Shown here in pieces: positions 1 through 7,901 of a DNA stretch of 64,000 nucleotides. The DNA is from Oceanobacillus halotolerans (lineage in GTDB: Bacteria; Bacillota; Bacilli; Bacillales; Amphibacillaceae), in the NCBI RefSeq assembly GCF_010993955.1, contig NZ_WIXL01000001.1, positions 221,317-285,316 of the forward strand. Reading direction: 5' to 3'. The notes under the pieces were generated by a model. That model was not told where the DNA came from. It worked only from the letters and a program-made list of their open reading frames with translations, and did no database searches. The translations under genes were made by a program, and so were the position numbers. Positions within the stretch are counted from its first letter, which is position 1. Each line of letters starts with the position of its first letter.

Positions 1-436
1 GTAAAAATGGCAGCATCATGACTAAGCCTTGGAAGTTCCCGGCTGTTGTCATATCTGTCATCGTTGCACCAATTCCGACGAAAATGGAAGCAAACAACAA
101 ATACCCTAAAATGGCAATGGCAATTAACAGGATGAGTTCCGGAACGAGTAAGTATTCGATAATTGGAAAGTCAATGCGCCATAATAATACCGGCAGTACA
201 AGTGCGATGGAGACGATTGATTGAATAATTCCTAGCACAAAGTATCCAAAAATTTTACCTTGCATTAAATCAGCAGGTGTTAACGAAGATAGAATGATTT
301 CGGCAATCTTATCTTTCTTTTCCTGAGAAGCACTTTGGAAAATCGCCATCCCGGTAAAGACGATCGACAGCATGATGAAGCCAGCAAATGCACCCGGGAC
401 AATACGCTCCAATAAACTGTCACTTAATCCACTGGC
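1..436 (-). pseudogene. 5'-truncated ABC-2 type permease fragment (YhaP-like paralogue)
   Basis: The minus strand is open from about 436 to the window edge and encodes about 144 residues closely matching the C-terminal half of the intact permease at 3479-4717 (same PGAFAGFIML, SLTPADLMQGKI and ATMTDMTTAGNFQG blocks). DNA similarity begins at position 1 (aligned with 3751) and stops near 433. Upstream there is an in-frame TGA at 437-439, so the N-terminal half with the first membrane segment and extracytoplasmic region is gone. The remaining frame is uninterrupted, with many synonymous differences, so this is a diverged paralogue broken fairly recently and not an assembly duplicate. The 3' end lies outside the window. 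It is unlikely to be functional without its N-terminus. Confidence 0.85.
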
Positions 437-474
437 TCAACATTTAGAGCAATAACGCCTGTCGTCATTTAGCT

Positions 475-624
475 CTAACTTGTGCCAGTGTTTGAGAGAA
501 GCCAATTTTTTTCGTTGAATTCTCTAAATAAAAATTTACCTGTATCAGAGGAAAGAAAACCTTCATTATTAGCCAATTTAATCTGGCGATTGAAATCTAG
601 TGTTATTTGCGGTGAGGTAGCCAT
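475..624 (-). pseudogene. IS1380-family transposase, N-terminal remnant
   Basis: Read on the minus strand from the ATG at 624, a 49-codon frame begins MATSPQITLDFNRQIKL and continues NNEGFLSSDTGKFLFREF before a TAG at 475-477. This matches the usual N-terminus of IS1380-type DDE transposases (MATLPxLTLxxNRQIxL...LSSDxGxxLLxEF), which are normally over 400 residues. The remainder is missing; it is directly followed by the truncated permease fragment. The IS insertion or a later deletion therefore probably broke that gene. Family assignment rests on recall of the motif. Confidence 0.7.
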
Positions 625-627
625 TAT

Positions 628-690
628 AAGAACCATTTCTGTTGGTTATTTGTTGGTACTTTAACTGTAACAGAAATGGGTTCTTTTTTC
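628..690 (+). terminator. Long-stem hairpin with T-run
   Basis: A 16-bp perfect stem (AAGAACCATTTCTGTT at 628-643, complement at 669-684) is followed by TTTTTT on the plus strand. It lies directly before the start of the IS1380 fragment and may be the element's own shield against outside transcription, or part of its terminal sequence. Confidence 0.6.
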
Positions 691-804
691 ATTTATTTGA
701 TGAATGGTTAATTTAGCTGGACTCCTTGTTGCATAGGGGCTAGTCAATTATCTAAGGATTTCTATGAATAATTCGGGTTTGTGTTATTGAAATTAATGAA
801 AATA

Positions 805-833
805 TTGAAAATTCAAAAATTATATTGTATAAT
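805..833 (+). promoter_or_regulatory. Sigma-A type promoter
   Basis: TTGAAA at 805-810 and a perfect TATAAT at 828-833 are separated by 17 bp, 36 bp upstream of the TTG start of the secreted protein gene at 869. Its near-consensus form suggests the gene was well expressed before it was broken. Confidence 0.75.
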
Positions 834-868
834 TAATCTGAAACTAATAATGGAAGGAGTTCAGTAAC

Positions 869-1799
869 TTGCGAAAAATTTTCAAGAAAATTATTGTAGC
901 TAGTTTGTGTTCAGTTCTTGCATTTTCTCTATTCCCTACAAATTTTACACAAGCAACAGGGAACGGACAATCTTGGGACACATTATTAGGTAATTCTGGT
1001 TCAGGAGGTAGTGTGGTAAGATATAATTCCGTGACAGGTGTTGTGTGAAAATTGTAATGGTGTTTATGACATAAGATATCCATTTTCATTTGGCATATAT
1101 AATTCAAATAACTTTAGATTAAATTCTCATAGTGTTAATGTCACTTCAGTTAGTCAGGGTTTCGTCACTGGTGGTGCATCACTTTCCTATAACATGGAAT
1201 CTTCTGGAACTGTAGTAAATGATTATACTTATAACGGTGTGCGTCTACAAGCTGGGCAAACTTATACTACTAATTGGAATAGGACTATCCCTTTAGGTTC
1301 ATTAAATAGAGCTGCATCAGTAGGTATTATGACAATTTCTGGTTCAGGAAGCTCTTATGCCTGTGGGACTGAAGTTTGGCAAACATGGCACGTTGGTGCT
1401 AGAAGCCTTACAACTATTAATGATAGTCCAGTTAATGAAGTTTCAAATAATGTTTTAGCTAATAAAAAAGAAATCTTAGCTGTTTTAAGTAATGACTACC
1501 AAGAAGCTGCTGAACCTATGACTGCTGGCTCAACAATGGTAAGTCATTTTAGTGATATAGAAAATGGTAATCTAGTAATTGTTACTCAACAGGAAGATCC
1601 TATTCAAGTAAATAACGTAGAGGAAGAAGATTTCGTTTCTAAAAAAGATGAGAAATTCCATTATGAATACGCTTCTTTTAATAATTATAGTGAACAAGAA
1701 TTGTCAATTATTAAATATAAGAAGGATGACATTTATACCTCTATCGTTTCCATTTTAAGTGAACAAGAAATTGTTGACATAGCTAAAGAAACCTATTAA
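869..1799 (+). pseudogene. Secreted protein of unknown family, frameshifted
   Basis: A TTG start at 869 follows GGAAGGAGT with 8-nt spacing. It opens a frame with a typical Sec signal peptide (basic RKIFKK start, hydrophobic core, cleavage probably near the TQA-T region) that ends at a TGA at 1050-1052. The rest of the protein, about 250 residues, continues in the +1 frame from about 1038 to 1799. It has three cysteines near its start and middle, a beta-rich Gly/Ser/Asn-rich region, then an acidic, Lys/Glu-rich C-terminal third. The two frames overlap only between 1035 and 1052, so a single indel there explains the break. No slippery heptamer or internal Shine-Dalgarno stimulator is evident, so I regard it as a mutation. 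I do not recognise the family. Confidence 0.6.
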
Positions 1800-1809
1800 C
1801 AACTTAAAA

Positions 1810-1850
1810 CATCTTGTTCCCAACTTTTGTTAGGAGCAAGATGTATATTT
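1810..1850 (+). terminator. Rho-independent terminator
   Basis: CATCTTGTTCC (1810-1820) pairs with GGAGCAAGATG (1833-1843) with one G-U pair and is followed by a T-rich tract. It sits 10 nt after the stop codon of the secreted protein gene. Confidence 0.7.
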
Positions 1851-1925
1851 GTTTTCGACTATTAGTATGTTTAATTATATTATGGTGTGTAAAATTAATT
1901 TATTTTACATATAGGATATTTGGTA

Positions 1926-2195
1926 TGTCAACACTAAACTAGACAATTTTTTAAGTTGTGAAAATTTATACTCAATCGGACTTAGATACCCAAGTGTTCC
2001 ACGAATTCTGAAGTAATTAAACCAATTTACATAATCTTATATTTCTAATTTTAATTCTTCTAAACTATCAAAGTGACAGCCCTTTACAACCCCTGTTTTA
2101 ATAATTTTAAAGGTTGCTTCAGCCACTGCGTTGTCATAGGGGCATCCTTTCATGGTTAATGAGCGTTTCATATCAAACGTATCGTAGTTAAACGT
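1926..2195 (-). pseudogene. IS3-family transposase (OrfB), C-terminal remnant
   Basis: Reading down from about 2195, the frame gives FDMKRSLTMKGCPYDNAVAE, then the sequence up to FNYFRIRGTLGYLSP. This is the conserved C-terminal signature of IS3/IS150-group integrase-like transposases, including the catalytic glutamate region (NAVAEATFK). A TAA replaces the tyrosine codon expected before DYVNWF, and all upstream catalytic parts are missing. The stretch TGTCAACACTAAACTAGACA at 1926-1945 may be the element's terminal repeat. It is a dead remnant between the secreted protein and lipoprotein genes. Confidence 0.8.
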
Positions 2196-2278
2196 GCTAG
2201 GTACCTAAACTCTTGATGATGTTGTTAGGTCAATAACCAATATTGGCTTTAATGCTATAGTACATTAAGGAGGTATTT

Positions 2279-2707
2279 ATGAAGCTTCAACATTTGCTTA
2301 TAATATTTTCCTTTGTAACACTTATCGGTTGTAGTGATCATGAATTGAAAACCTATAATTTAAAAGGAGAAAGTGATCATTGGCAAGGGGAATTAATATT
2401 AGAAGAACTTTCATTGGAAGACACAGAGAATGAAAAGGCAACGACATTCTTTGAGTTTATTGGTAATAATCCAGTAGACATTAATTCCATTACTGTGCAC
2501 TCTCCAGTAAGAACATTAGGGGCTTCAGGGGGTAGTGTATCAGAAACCTTCGAGAAATTGCCTGATGATAATATATTAGAAAGCGAGTATATAAATAGAT
2601 ATTTTTTAGGTTTAATAACTCCTAATAATAAAATTTCTTTTAAAATTACTTGGCTGGATGGTAAAACTAGGCAGTCTGAGAAAATAGTTCTGTATTTAAG
2701 TGAATAA
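2279..2707 (+). CDS. Small lipoprotein of unknown function
   Basis: This 142-residue protein starts at an ATG 9 nt after TAAGGAGG. The N-terminus is a lipoprotein signal peptide with lipobox LIGC, so Cys18 would be lipidated and the protein anchored on the outer face of the membrane. The mature part is acidic and contains a short Gly/Ser loop (GASGGSVSE) and alternating hydrophobic residues suggestive of a single beta-sandwich. I do not recognise the family. It stands alone between transposase remnants. It has no obvious partner and is followed by about 770 bp without an intact gene. Confidence 0.65.
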   Translation: MKLQHLLIIFSFVTLIGCSDHELKTYNLKGESDHWQGELILEELSLEDTENEKATTFFEFIGNNPVDINSITVHSPVRTLGASGGSVSETFEKLPDDNILESEYINRYFLGLITPNNKISFKITWLDGKTRQSEKIVLYLSE

Positions 2708-3052
2708 TTAACTTTGGGAGAAAAGATGATATATCGGAATGTTAATAATATACTTCCTTTTTAAGTGGATTCAAAAAGCAGAAAATGAAATTCGGCTATT
2801 TATATTACTGAACCTGAATTATTCACACTTCCAAGTGAAAGCATGAGTTGAAATCAAAGCCAAGTTTTTTCACTTCTTTTGCAAAGATAAGGCGTTGATT
2901 TCTATAATTATGACGAGTCAAAACTGCAAGCACTAGAAAATAGCTGTTTTTCGGCATACTACTCCCTTGGTCTTAAATAATGGGCTTTTAAAAATTTGGA
3001 ATGAAAACGTGATTCACTCTAGCTTAAGTGTTTGAATTCGCTGAAGCACTTT

Positions 3053-3289
3053 CTAGAAAAATGATTGATATACGAAGCTGGAAGATAATTTTAAGTAAAG
3101 GGAGCGTCCTGACTTTACTAATTTACTGGCGACTTTAATAATCCTCGTTCGTATCGTTTGAATTTGCATGTTCTTTTGTTCTTCGGGAAAACAAAGCGTG
3201 CGCAGCCAGTTCGTTAAGTTTATGCTAACAGACTCAGCATCTTCCTTACTTCTGTAAGGCATCACCCTCCACAAGCCCCTTTTGTTCAA
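3053..3289 (-). pseudogene. DDE transposase C-terminal remnant (probably IS1380 family)
   Basis: The 78-residue minus-strand frame contains NWLRTLCFPEEQKNMQIQTI, then RTRIIKVASKLVKSGRSLYL and a final KLSSSFVYQSFF. This resembles the C-terminal end of IS1380-like transposases, where a basic helix (RxIKVxxKxVRTGRxxxxKL) closes the protein. No catalytic core is present. It lies on the same strand as the N-terminal fragment at 475-624, but in the wrong order to be the same copy, so two elements are implied. The rest of 2708-3478 shows no intact gene. Confidence 0.55.
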
Positions 3290-3321
3290 ATTGCTCCAGT
3301 GTGACCTCTGTACTCCCCTTC

Positions 3322-3349
3322 ATAATATGCTAAATTTTTTGCATATTAT
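3322..3349. promoter_or_regulatory. Perfect 9-bp inverted repeat
   Basis: ATAATATGC (3322-3330) and GCATATTAT (3341-3349) flank a 10-nt A/T spacer. AAAGGAGGAG and a 15-codon frame (ATG at 3366, stop at 3411-3413) follow at once. It may be an operator or a hairpin of a decayed element. Confidence 0.35.
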
Positions 3350-3478
3350 AAAGGAGGAGTTTTTTATGCTTTGTATTCATGTAGTGGGGATAAATATCAC
3401 CCTCACTGATTGAAGATTCACTTTAGCGTTTTACACTTCAAGAGTAACCCCGTTAGTGATCAAGCGTTTCATTTCGCT

Positions 3479-4717
3479 TTAAGCCCGAAGCCACTTCCAA
3501 ATCTCGCCAGGAGTAGCATTCTTCCCGTACATTAAAATACCGACTTTAAATATTTTCCCTGCTAGTTTCATAAAGATCCAAACACTTACAATTAAAATAG
3601 CAACTGCAATGATAATTTCGATCCATGGCCATTCTTCTAGCATCGATAAACGTAGCAGCAGAACACCTGGAGTGGTAAACGGAATATAAGTACCAATTTG
3701 CGCCATTAAACCACTTGGATCACTTGTAACTGGTCCAATAAAGATAAATGGTAAAAATGGCAGCATCATCACCATCCCTTGGAAGTTCCCGGCTGTTGTC
3801 ATATCTGTCATTGTTGCACCAATCCCAACAAAGATAGAAGCAAATAGTAAAAATCCGAGAATAGCAATAGCAATTAGAATCACTAACTCAGGAACAAATA
3901 AATAATCCACAATTGGTATATCAATTCTCCATAACAGAACTGGTAAAACAAGCGCAATCGACACAACAGCTTGAATGATACCTAACACAAAGTATCCAAC
4001 AATTTTCCCTTGCATCAAATCGGCTGGGGTTAAGGATGATAAAATGATTTCGGCAATTTTATCTTTCTTTTCCTGTGAAGCACTTTGAAAGATCGCCATT
4101 CCTGTGAAAACGATGGAAAGCATAATAAATCCGGCAAAAGCACCTGGTATAATTCGCTCCATTAAGCCTTCATTAAATCCAGATGTTGTCGTCTCAGTAG
4201 AGGATTCATCCGTTTCATTGCTTGCCTCTTGAAACATAACCCCGCGTGAGAGGGTAGCTATCTCTTCTTCTGATAAATCAAGCTGTTGCATTTGTATTGT
4301 TTGAAGTGGTGTTTCTAATAGTTGCAGTTGGTTGGTGAAAAATGGATCTATTTCTTCACTTGTATAAACAGGTACTATTCCTTCATCTATAGCACGTTCG
4401 TCTATAAATAGATAAGCTGTATTTTCACTGTTCTCGATTGCGTTCTGTACTTCTGATTCTTCTATTTCTGTCATTTGCAAGTCCCAATTTAATCCACTTT
4501 GGGAGACAGTCTCTTCTATAACCGGAAAGATGTCTAATTGGTCTTGTATGTAAATAGTGGTTACTGCTGTTTCCTCTTCCTCTGAATCTCCAAATAGAGT
4601 ACCTAAAACCATAAAGCCAATGATAATTGCAGGCGTTAAGAACAAGCCGATTAAAAAGGTTTTATTCTTCAAGTTCCGTTTGATTTCCCATTTTGCTACT
4701 TTCATCGTGTTACGCAT
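3479..4717 (-). CDS. yhaP: ABC-2 family permease of a Na+/drug-type exporter (YhaP/NatB-like)
   Basis: This 412-residue membrane protein has one N-terminal transmembrane segment (residues about 20-42), a roughly 150-residue acidic extracytoplasmic region, then five or six transmembrane segments from about residue 190 to the C-terminus. This is the ABC2_membrane_3 layout of NatB and YhaP, and the length agrees with YhaP (about 420). It would form the channel of an exporter powered by the ATPase encoded just upstream, whose gene overlaps it by 8 nt. The ATG at 4717 follows AGAGGGGAAG. Substrates of YhaPQ-type systems are poorly known; sodium export is established only for the related NatAB. A broken paralogue lies at 1-436. 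Confidence 0.8.
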   Translation of the reverse strand: MRNTMKVAKWEIKRNLKNKTFLIGLFLTPAIIIGFMVLGTLFGDSEEEETAVTTIYIQDQLDIFPVIEETVSQSGLNWDLQMTEIEESEVQNAIENSENTAYLFIDERAIDEGIVPVYTSEEIDPFFTNQLQLLETPLQTIQMQQLDLSEEEIATLSRGVMFQEASNETDESSTETTTSGFNEGLMERIIPGAFAGFIMLSIVFTGMAIFQSASQEKKDKIAEIILSSLTPADLMQGKIVGYFVLGIIQAVVSIALVLPVLLWRIDIPIVDYLFVPELVILIAIAILGFLLFASIFVGIGATMTDMTTAGNFQGMVMMLPFLPFIFIGPVTSDPSGLMAQIGTYIPFTTPGVLLLRLSMLEEWPWIEIIIAVAILIVSVWIFMKLAGKIFKVGILMYGKNATPGEIWKWLRA

Positions 4718-5636
4718 TGGCTTCCCCTCTTTCCTGCATTAAATTTTTCCCTGTTGCAATGGCAATAAATATTTCATGGAGCGTAATTCGATCAATCCGT
4801 AATTCTTGAATGTCGAGTCCATCTGGTAGCCCCTTAAGCCATGAAGTAGGTTGAACCTCTTTGTCAAGGTAAAGTATGGATGTATTCCCATCTTGTTCAA
4901 CGCGTTCTACATTTGCTAAATGTTCGAAATCAGTATGATCATTTTTTCCATGAATGGTACATTTGAAATTGGCATATTCTCTTTTAACATCGTCCATCGA
5001 TCCATAAATAACCTTTTGGCCACGGTGGATCATAAATAAACGATCTGCCATTTCCTCTACTAAATTCATCTGATGAGAGGATAGTAGAATGGCAGTCCCT
5101 TTTTCAGCTAGGTTACGAATTTCATCTTTAAAGAGTTCTTGGCTTACAGGATCAAGTCCTGAGAACGGTTCATCTAATATGAGCAGTTCTGGTTCATGAA
5201 TAATAGATGCGATAAATTGCACCTTTTGCCCCATTCCTTTAGACAACTCTTCAACAGATACATTTTCTTTACCTTCAAGGTCAAATTTCTTTAAATAGTT
5301 AAGCGCACGTTCTTTTGCTTTTTGTAACGGATAATCTTTTAACTCTGCTAAATACAGCAAGATATCCATTACTTTTACATTCTTGTACAACCCACGCTCC
5401 TCTGGTAAATAACCGATCCGGTGACGAGGAATATCGTCGTGACCATGAAAGGAAATAGATCCTGTATCTGGATACATGATTCCCATAATATTACGAATGG
5501 TAGTCGATTTACCAGCACCATTTGGTCCTAAGATTGCCATGATTTCTCCTTTTCTTACTTCAAAGGAGATGTTGTGGAGAACTTGTGTATCTTTAAATGA
5601 TTTTCCTAAGTCTTTAACAGTTAACATTGTTTCCAT
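4710..5636 (-). CDS. yhaQ: ABC transporter ATP-binding protein (YhaQ/NatA-like)
   Basis: This cytoplasmic ATPase of 308 residues powers the adjacent permease. Visible motifs are Walker A GPNGAGKS (residues 37-44), a signature-like LSKGMGQK near residue 135, Walker B LLILDEP followed by SGLDP near 155, and the H-loop SSHQ. A C-terminal domain of about 90 residues ending in ITLHEIFIAI follows, typical of the longer YhaQ type and not of NatA (about 246 residues). The start at 5636 follows TAGGAGGAAGAAT. It is the first gene of a two-gene operon and overlaps yhaP by 8 nt, which suggests translational coupling. The M23 peptidase gene lies 13 nt upstream on the same strand, so all three may be co-transcribed. 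Confidence 0.85.
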   Translation of the reverse strand: METMLTVKDLGKSFKDTQVLHNISFEVRKGEIMAILGPNGAGKSTTIRNIMGIMYPDTGSISFHGHDDIPRHRIGYLPEERGLYKNVKVMDILLYLAELKDYPLQKAKERALNYLKKFDLEGKENVSVEELSKGMGQKVQFIASIIHEPELLILDEPFSGLDPVSQELFKDEIRNLAEKGTAILLSSHQMNLVEEMADRLFMIHRGQKVIYGSMDDVKREYANFKCTIHGKNDHTDFEHLANVERVEQDGNTSILYLDKEVQPTSWLKGLPDGLDIQELRIDRITLHEIFIAIATGKNLMQERGEANA

Positions 5637-5649
5637 ATTCTTCCTCCTA

Positions 5650-6555
5650 TTAATCTTTTTTTACAATGCTATTTCTAGTGAGGAATTCCCCGTTAAATTG
5701 GATCGGAACTCCTACTCCATCTTTTTCGGCATGAATATGTAAATGTGGTTCCGTTGTATTTCCGGAATTTCCAACAGAGCCTATTTGCTGTCCTTCCTCT
5801 ATCATATCCCCATTCTCTACAAGGACACTATTTTCCTGCATATGTGCAAGATAGACCTTTATCTCTTCATCTCCATCACATGCTACAGCGACATAATTTC
5901 CTTCTAGTCGCTCCTGATCTCTCTCTGGTGGTGTTAGGTCTTCTAGATGGCCTCTCGTTTCCATGACTTCTCCACTACAAGGACTATACAAAGGTTCTCC
6001 ATATATCTCATACTTTTCTAGGTCCTTTGGATAGATGCCTTTTGCTCTCGTTTGAAAAGCATTTAGTTTCATGATATCTAGTGCATATTGTTGGGCTTCG
6101 ACTTGTTGGTGATGATTGATTTGCTCATGATTGCCACCTTGACCGATGTAGTAGGCTCCATCTTGTAATGGGAACTGCAGTTCAATAGGCTCATCCTCTG
6201 TTGTGAAACCAGATAATGATACTATAGTATATAGGCCAAATATAAACGCAAGAATCCCATTGATCCCTACGTTTAACTTCTCTTTTTTTGATAGGTGAGT
6301 TCGAAATGGTAGTTTCTTTATTTTCCTCCAAGATAAATAGACAACGATGATGAGTACAATTGGAAATATGTAGCGTATGTAATATCCAAACCAATCCCAA
6401 GCACCCGCGATAAAGAGCCATGTAATAATCATTGTGGTAGATAAAAGCTGGAACACCCAGTGTAGTTTATTATCAAATTTCGTTTTGTACAATTCAATAA
6501 GAAACACACTTGGTAAAAGCAATTGGATAATGATATTTATAATGGAGAATGTCAC
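5650..6555 (-). CDS. Membrane-anchored M23-family peptidase-like protein
   Basis: The 301-residue protein has four hydrophobic segments in its first 125 residues, followed by an extracytoplasmic LytM/M23-like domain. The domain shows the zinc-site features ALDI (near residue 158), a beta-hairpin core with YSPCSGEV, and HLHIH near residue 275. M23 enzymes cut peptide cross-bridges of cell wall peptidoglycan. The usual first zinc histidine, in an HxxxD-type motif, is not obvious here (QQYALD in its place), so activity is uncertain. It starts at a GTG preceded by GGAGGTGTAATT. It lies 13 nt upstream of the yhaQ ATPase gene and probably heads that operon. Confidence 0.75.
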   Translation of the reverse strand: MTFSIINIIIQLLLPSVFLIELYKTKFDNKLHWVFQLLSTTMIITWLFIAGAWDWFGYYIRYIFPIVLIIVVYLSWRKIKKLPFRTHLSKKEKLNVGINGILAFIFGLYTIVSLSGFTTEDEPIELQFPLQDGAYYIGQGGNHEQINHHQQVEAQQYALDIMKLNAFQTRAKGIYPKDLEKYEIYGEPLYSPCSGEVMETRGHLEDLTPPERDQERLEGNYVAVACDGDEEIKVYLAHMQENSVLVENGDMIEEGQQIGSVGNSGNTTEPHLHIHAEKDGVGVPIQFNGEFLTRNSIVKKD

Positions 6556-6732
6556 AATTACACCTCCTAAATCCTACTAATATATAGTCTATCATACGAT
6601 TATATTGATAGGACGTTTCACTTCTGTTCATAATTAAGTCAAACATTTTTGTCTAATTTGTGAAATGATGAACAATTCCACCCGTAACTCATGAATCCAT
6701 GATATGATGTAACTGTAATTAAGGGATATACA

Positions 6733-6746
6733 CACAATATATTGTG
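6733..6746. promoter_or_regulatory. Perfect 14-bp palindrome upstream of doxX
   Basis: CACAATATATTGTG lies 54 bp before the DoxX start codon. A perfect palindrome of this form is typical of operators bound by dimeric winged-helix repressors. DoxX/CatD-type genes in Bacillus are under redox-sensing repressors, but this sequence does not match a site I know. Confidence 0.4.
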
Positions 6747-6799
6747 AAATATTGAGCAATAGGAAATTATATTTATAAATCATAAAGGAGCTGGTTACC

Positions 6800-7312
6800 A
6801 TGTTTTTAGATTTCATCCGTAACAATAAGGTAGTTGCTGGAGTATTAGCATTCCTTCGTATATATATTGGTTATCAATGGTTTACATCAGGTTTTGGAAA
6901 AATAACGACTGGGGGATTTGATGCAAGTGGATTCTTGCAAGGCGCTATTGCCAGTGCAGGCGGGGATCACCCAGCTGTACAAGGTTGGTGGGCAACGTTT
7001 CTTGAAGCAGTTGCATTACCGAATGCAGGATTGTTTAGCTTCCTCGTTATGTGGGGTGAAGTATTAGTAGGTGCAGCACTCATCCTTGGTTTATTTACAA
7101 ACTTTGCAGCATTAATGGGTATTACCATGAACTTTGCCTTCTTATTCAGTGGAACAGTTAGCACGAACGCACAAATGGTTGTCATTACATTTTTCTTAAT
7201 CGTAGCTGGCTTTAATGCTGGACGTTATGGTTTAGATCGTTGGGTTATCCCATTCTTAAAAAGCCATACAACTCGTCAAAAAACAAATAAAAAAGAAGTT
7301 GTTACTGCATAG
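6800..7312 (+). CDS. DoxX-family membrane protein
   Basis: The 170-residue protein has four predicted membrane helices and the DoxX family hallmarks: an early RIYIGYQWFTSGFGK segment, GEVLVGAALILGLFT in the middle and a final AGRYGLDRW motif. DoxX proteins were first described as a subunit of archaeal thiosulfate:quinone oxidoreductase. In bacilli, relatives are linked to thiol and quinone stress and respiratory membranes; the precise reaction of this member is unknown. It starts at an ATG 10 nt after AAAGGAG, and a terminator follows. It appears to be monocistronic, with the palindrome at 6733 as a candidate control site. Confidence 0.8.
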   Translation: MFLDFIRNNKVVAGVLAFLRIYIGYQWFTSGFGKITTGGFDASGFLQGAIASAGGDHPAVQGWWATFLEAVALPNAGLFSFLVMWGEVLVGAALILGLFTNFAALMGITMNFAFLFSGTVSTNAQMVVITFFLIVAGFNAGRYGLDRWVIPFLKSHTTRQKTNKKEVVTA

Positions 7313-7324
7313 TGAAAAATGAGA

Positions 7325-7356
7325 AAGCTGAGCGCGCATAATGGTGCTCAGCTTTT
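7325..7356 (+). terminator. Terminator after doxX
   Basis: AAGCTGAGC (7325-7333) pairs with GCTCAGCTT (7346-7354) and is followed by T residues. It lies between two convergent genes and can serve both. Confidence 0.75.
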
Positions 7357-7366
7357 GGTTGTTACC

Positions 7367-7741
7367 TTAGCCTACATATTCTGCTAATACTGCTTGTACT
7401 TTATAAATGTTTAGTTGTTTGTTAAATGTTTTTTCAATTGGTGTTTGGCTTCCAGATACCCATATTTTTAATTCTGCTTCTAAATCAAACGTTCCAGCTG
7501 TTTCAACTGAGAAATGGGTAATACTTTTGTAAGGAATGGAGTGATATTCCATCTTTTTCCCTGTCATCCCTTGTTTGTCAACTAGAATCAAACGCTTATT
7601 AGTGAAAACAAATAAATCGCGAATAAGCTTATATGCATGTTCTACTTGTTCTGATGATCCTAGTAGTTCTGATAATTCCTCTTGTACTTCTTTTGGATCA
7701 GCCTCTGAAGCATTTCCCATCATTCCATCAAATAATCCCAT
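7367..7741 (-). CDS. Bacterial PH-domain protein
   Basis: The 124-residue soluble protein matches the bacterial pleckstrin-homology fold. After a short helical N-terminus come strands around FVFTNKRLILVDKQ, the diagnostic YKSITHFSVETAG segment and the final LKIWV strand, then a C-terminal helix. The motif F-T-N-K-R-L-I and S-I-P-Y-K-S-I are typical of the DUF1696-like group. The biochemical role of these small domains in bacilli is not established. The ATG at 7741 is preceded by TAGGAGGTC. It is transcribed toward doxX and shares the intervening terminator. Confidence 0.75.
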   Translation of the reverse strand: MGLFDGMMGNASEADPKEVQEELSELLGSSEQVEHAYKLIRDLFVFTNKRLILVDKQGMTGKKMEYHSIPYKSITHFSVETAGTFDLEAELKIWVSGSQTPIEKTFNKQLNIYKVQAVLAEYVG

Positions 7742-7797
7742 CTATAAGACCTCCTAAGTAGTTTCTCTATTTAGTATAACAAATAATGATCTTTATA

Positions 7798-7825
7798 TTG
7801 ACAAAATTACCTGATGATTTAGACA
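7798..7825 (+). promoter_or_regulatory. Candidate promoter for sodC
   Basis: A consensus TTGACA (7798-7803) is followed after 16 bp by TAGACA (7820-7825), about 76 bp before the sodC start. The -10 match is only moderate. Confidence 0.4.
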
Positions 7826-7901
7826 TAGGGGAAAATAGGTTTAAAAATCCTTTTACTTGCAAAAATGAATGATAAGACTACCTGCAAGAAAGGAGAGCAA
7901 C

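Noticed and set aside
1035-1052. Programmed frameshift in the secreted protein gene
   Set aside because: No slippery heptamer, no upstream stimulatory Shine-Dalgarno at the right distance and no strong downstream structure were seen; an indel is simpler.
3479-5636. Assignment as NatAB sodium exporter
   Set aside because: The ATPase (308) and permease (412) are both longer than NatA and NatB and fit YhaQ/YhaP better. Sodium export is therefore not asserted.
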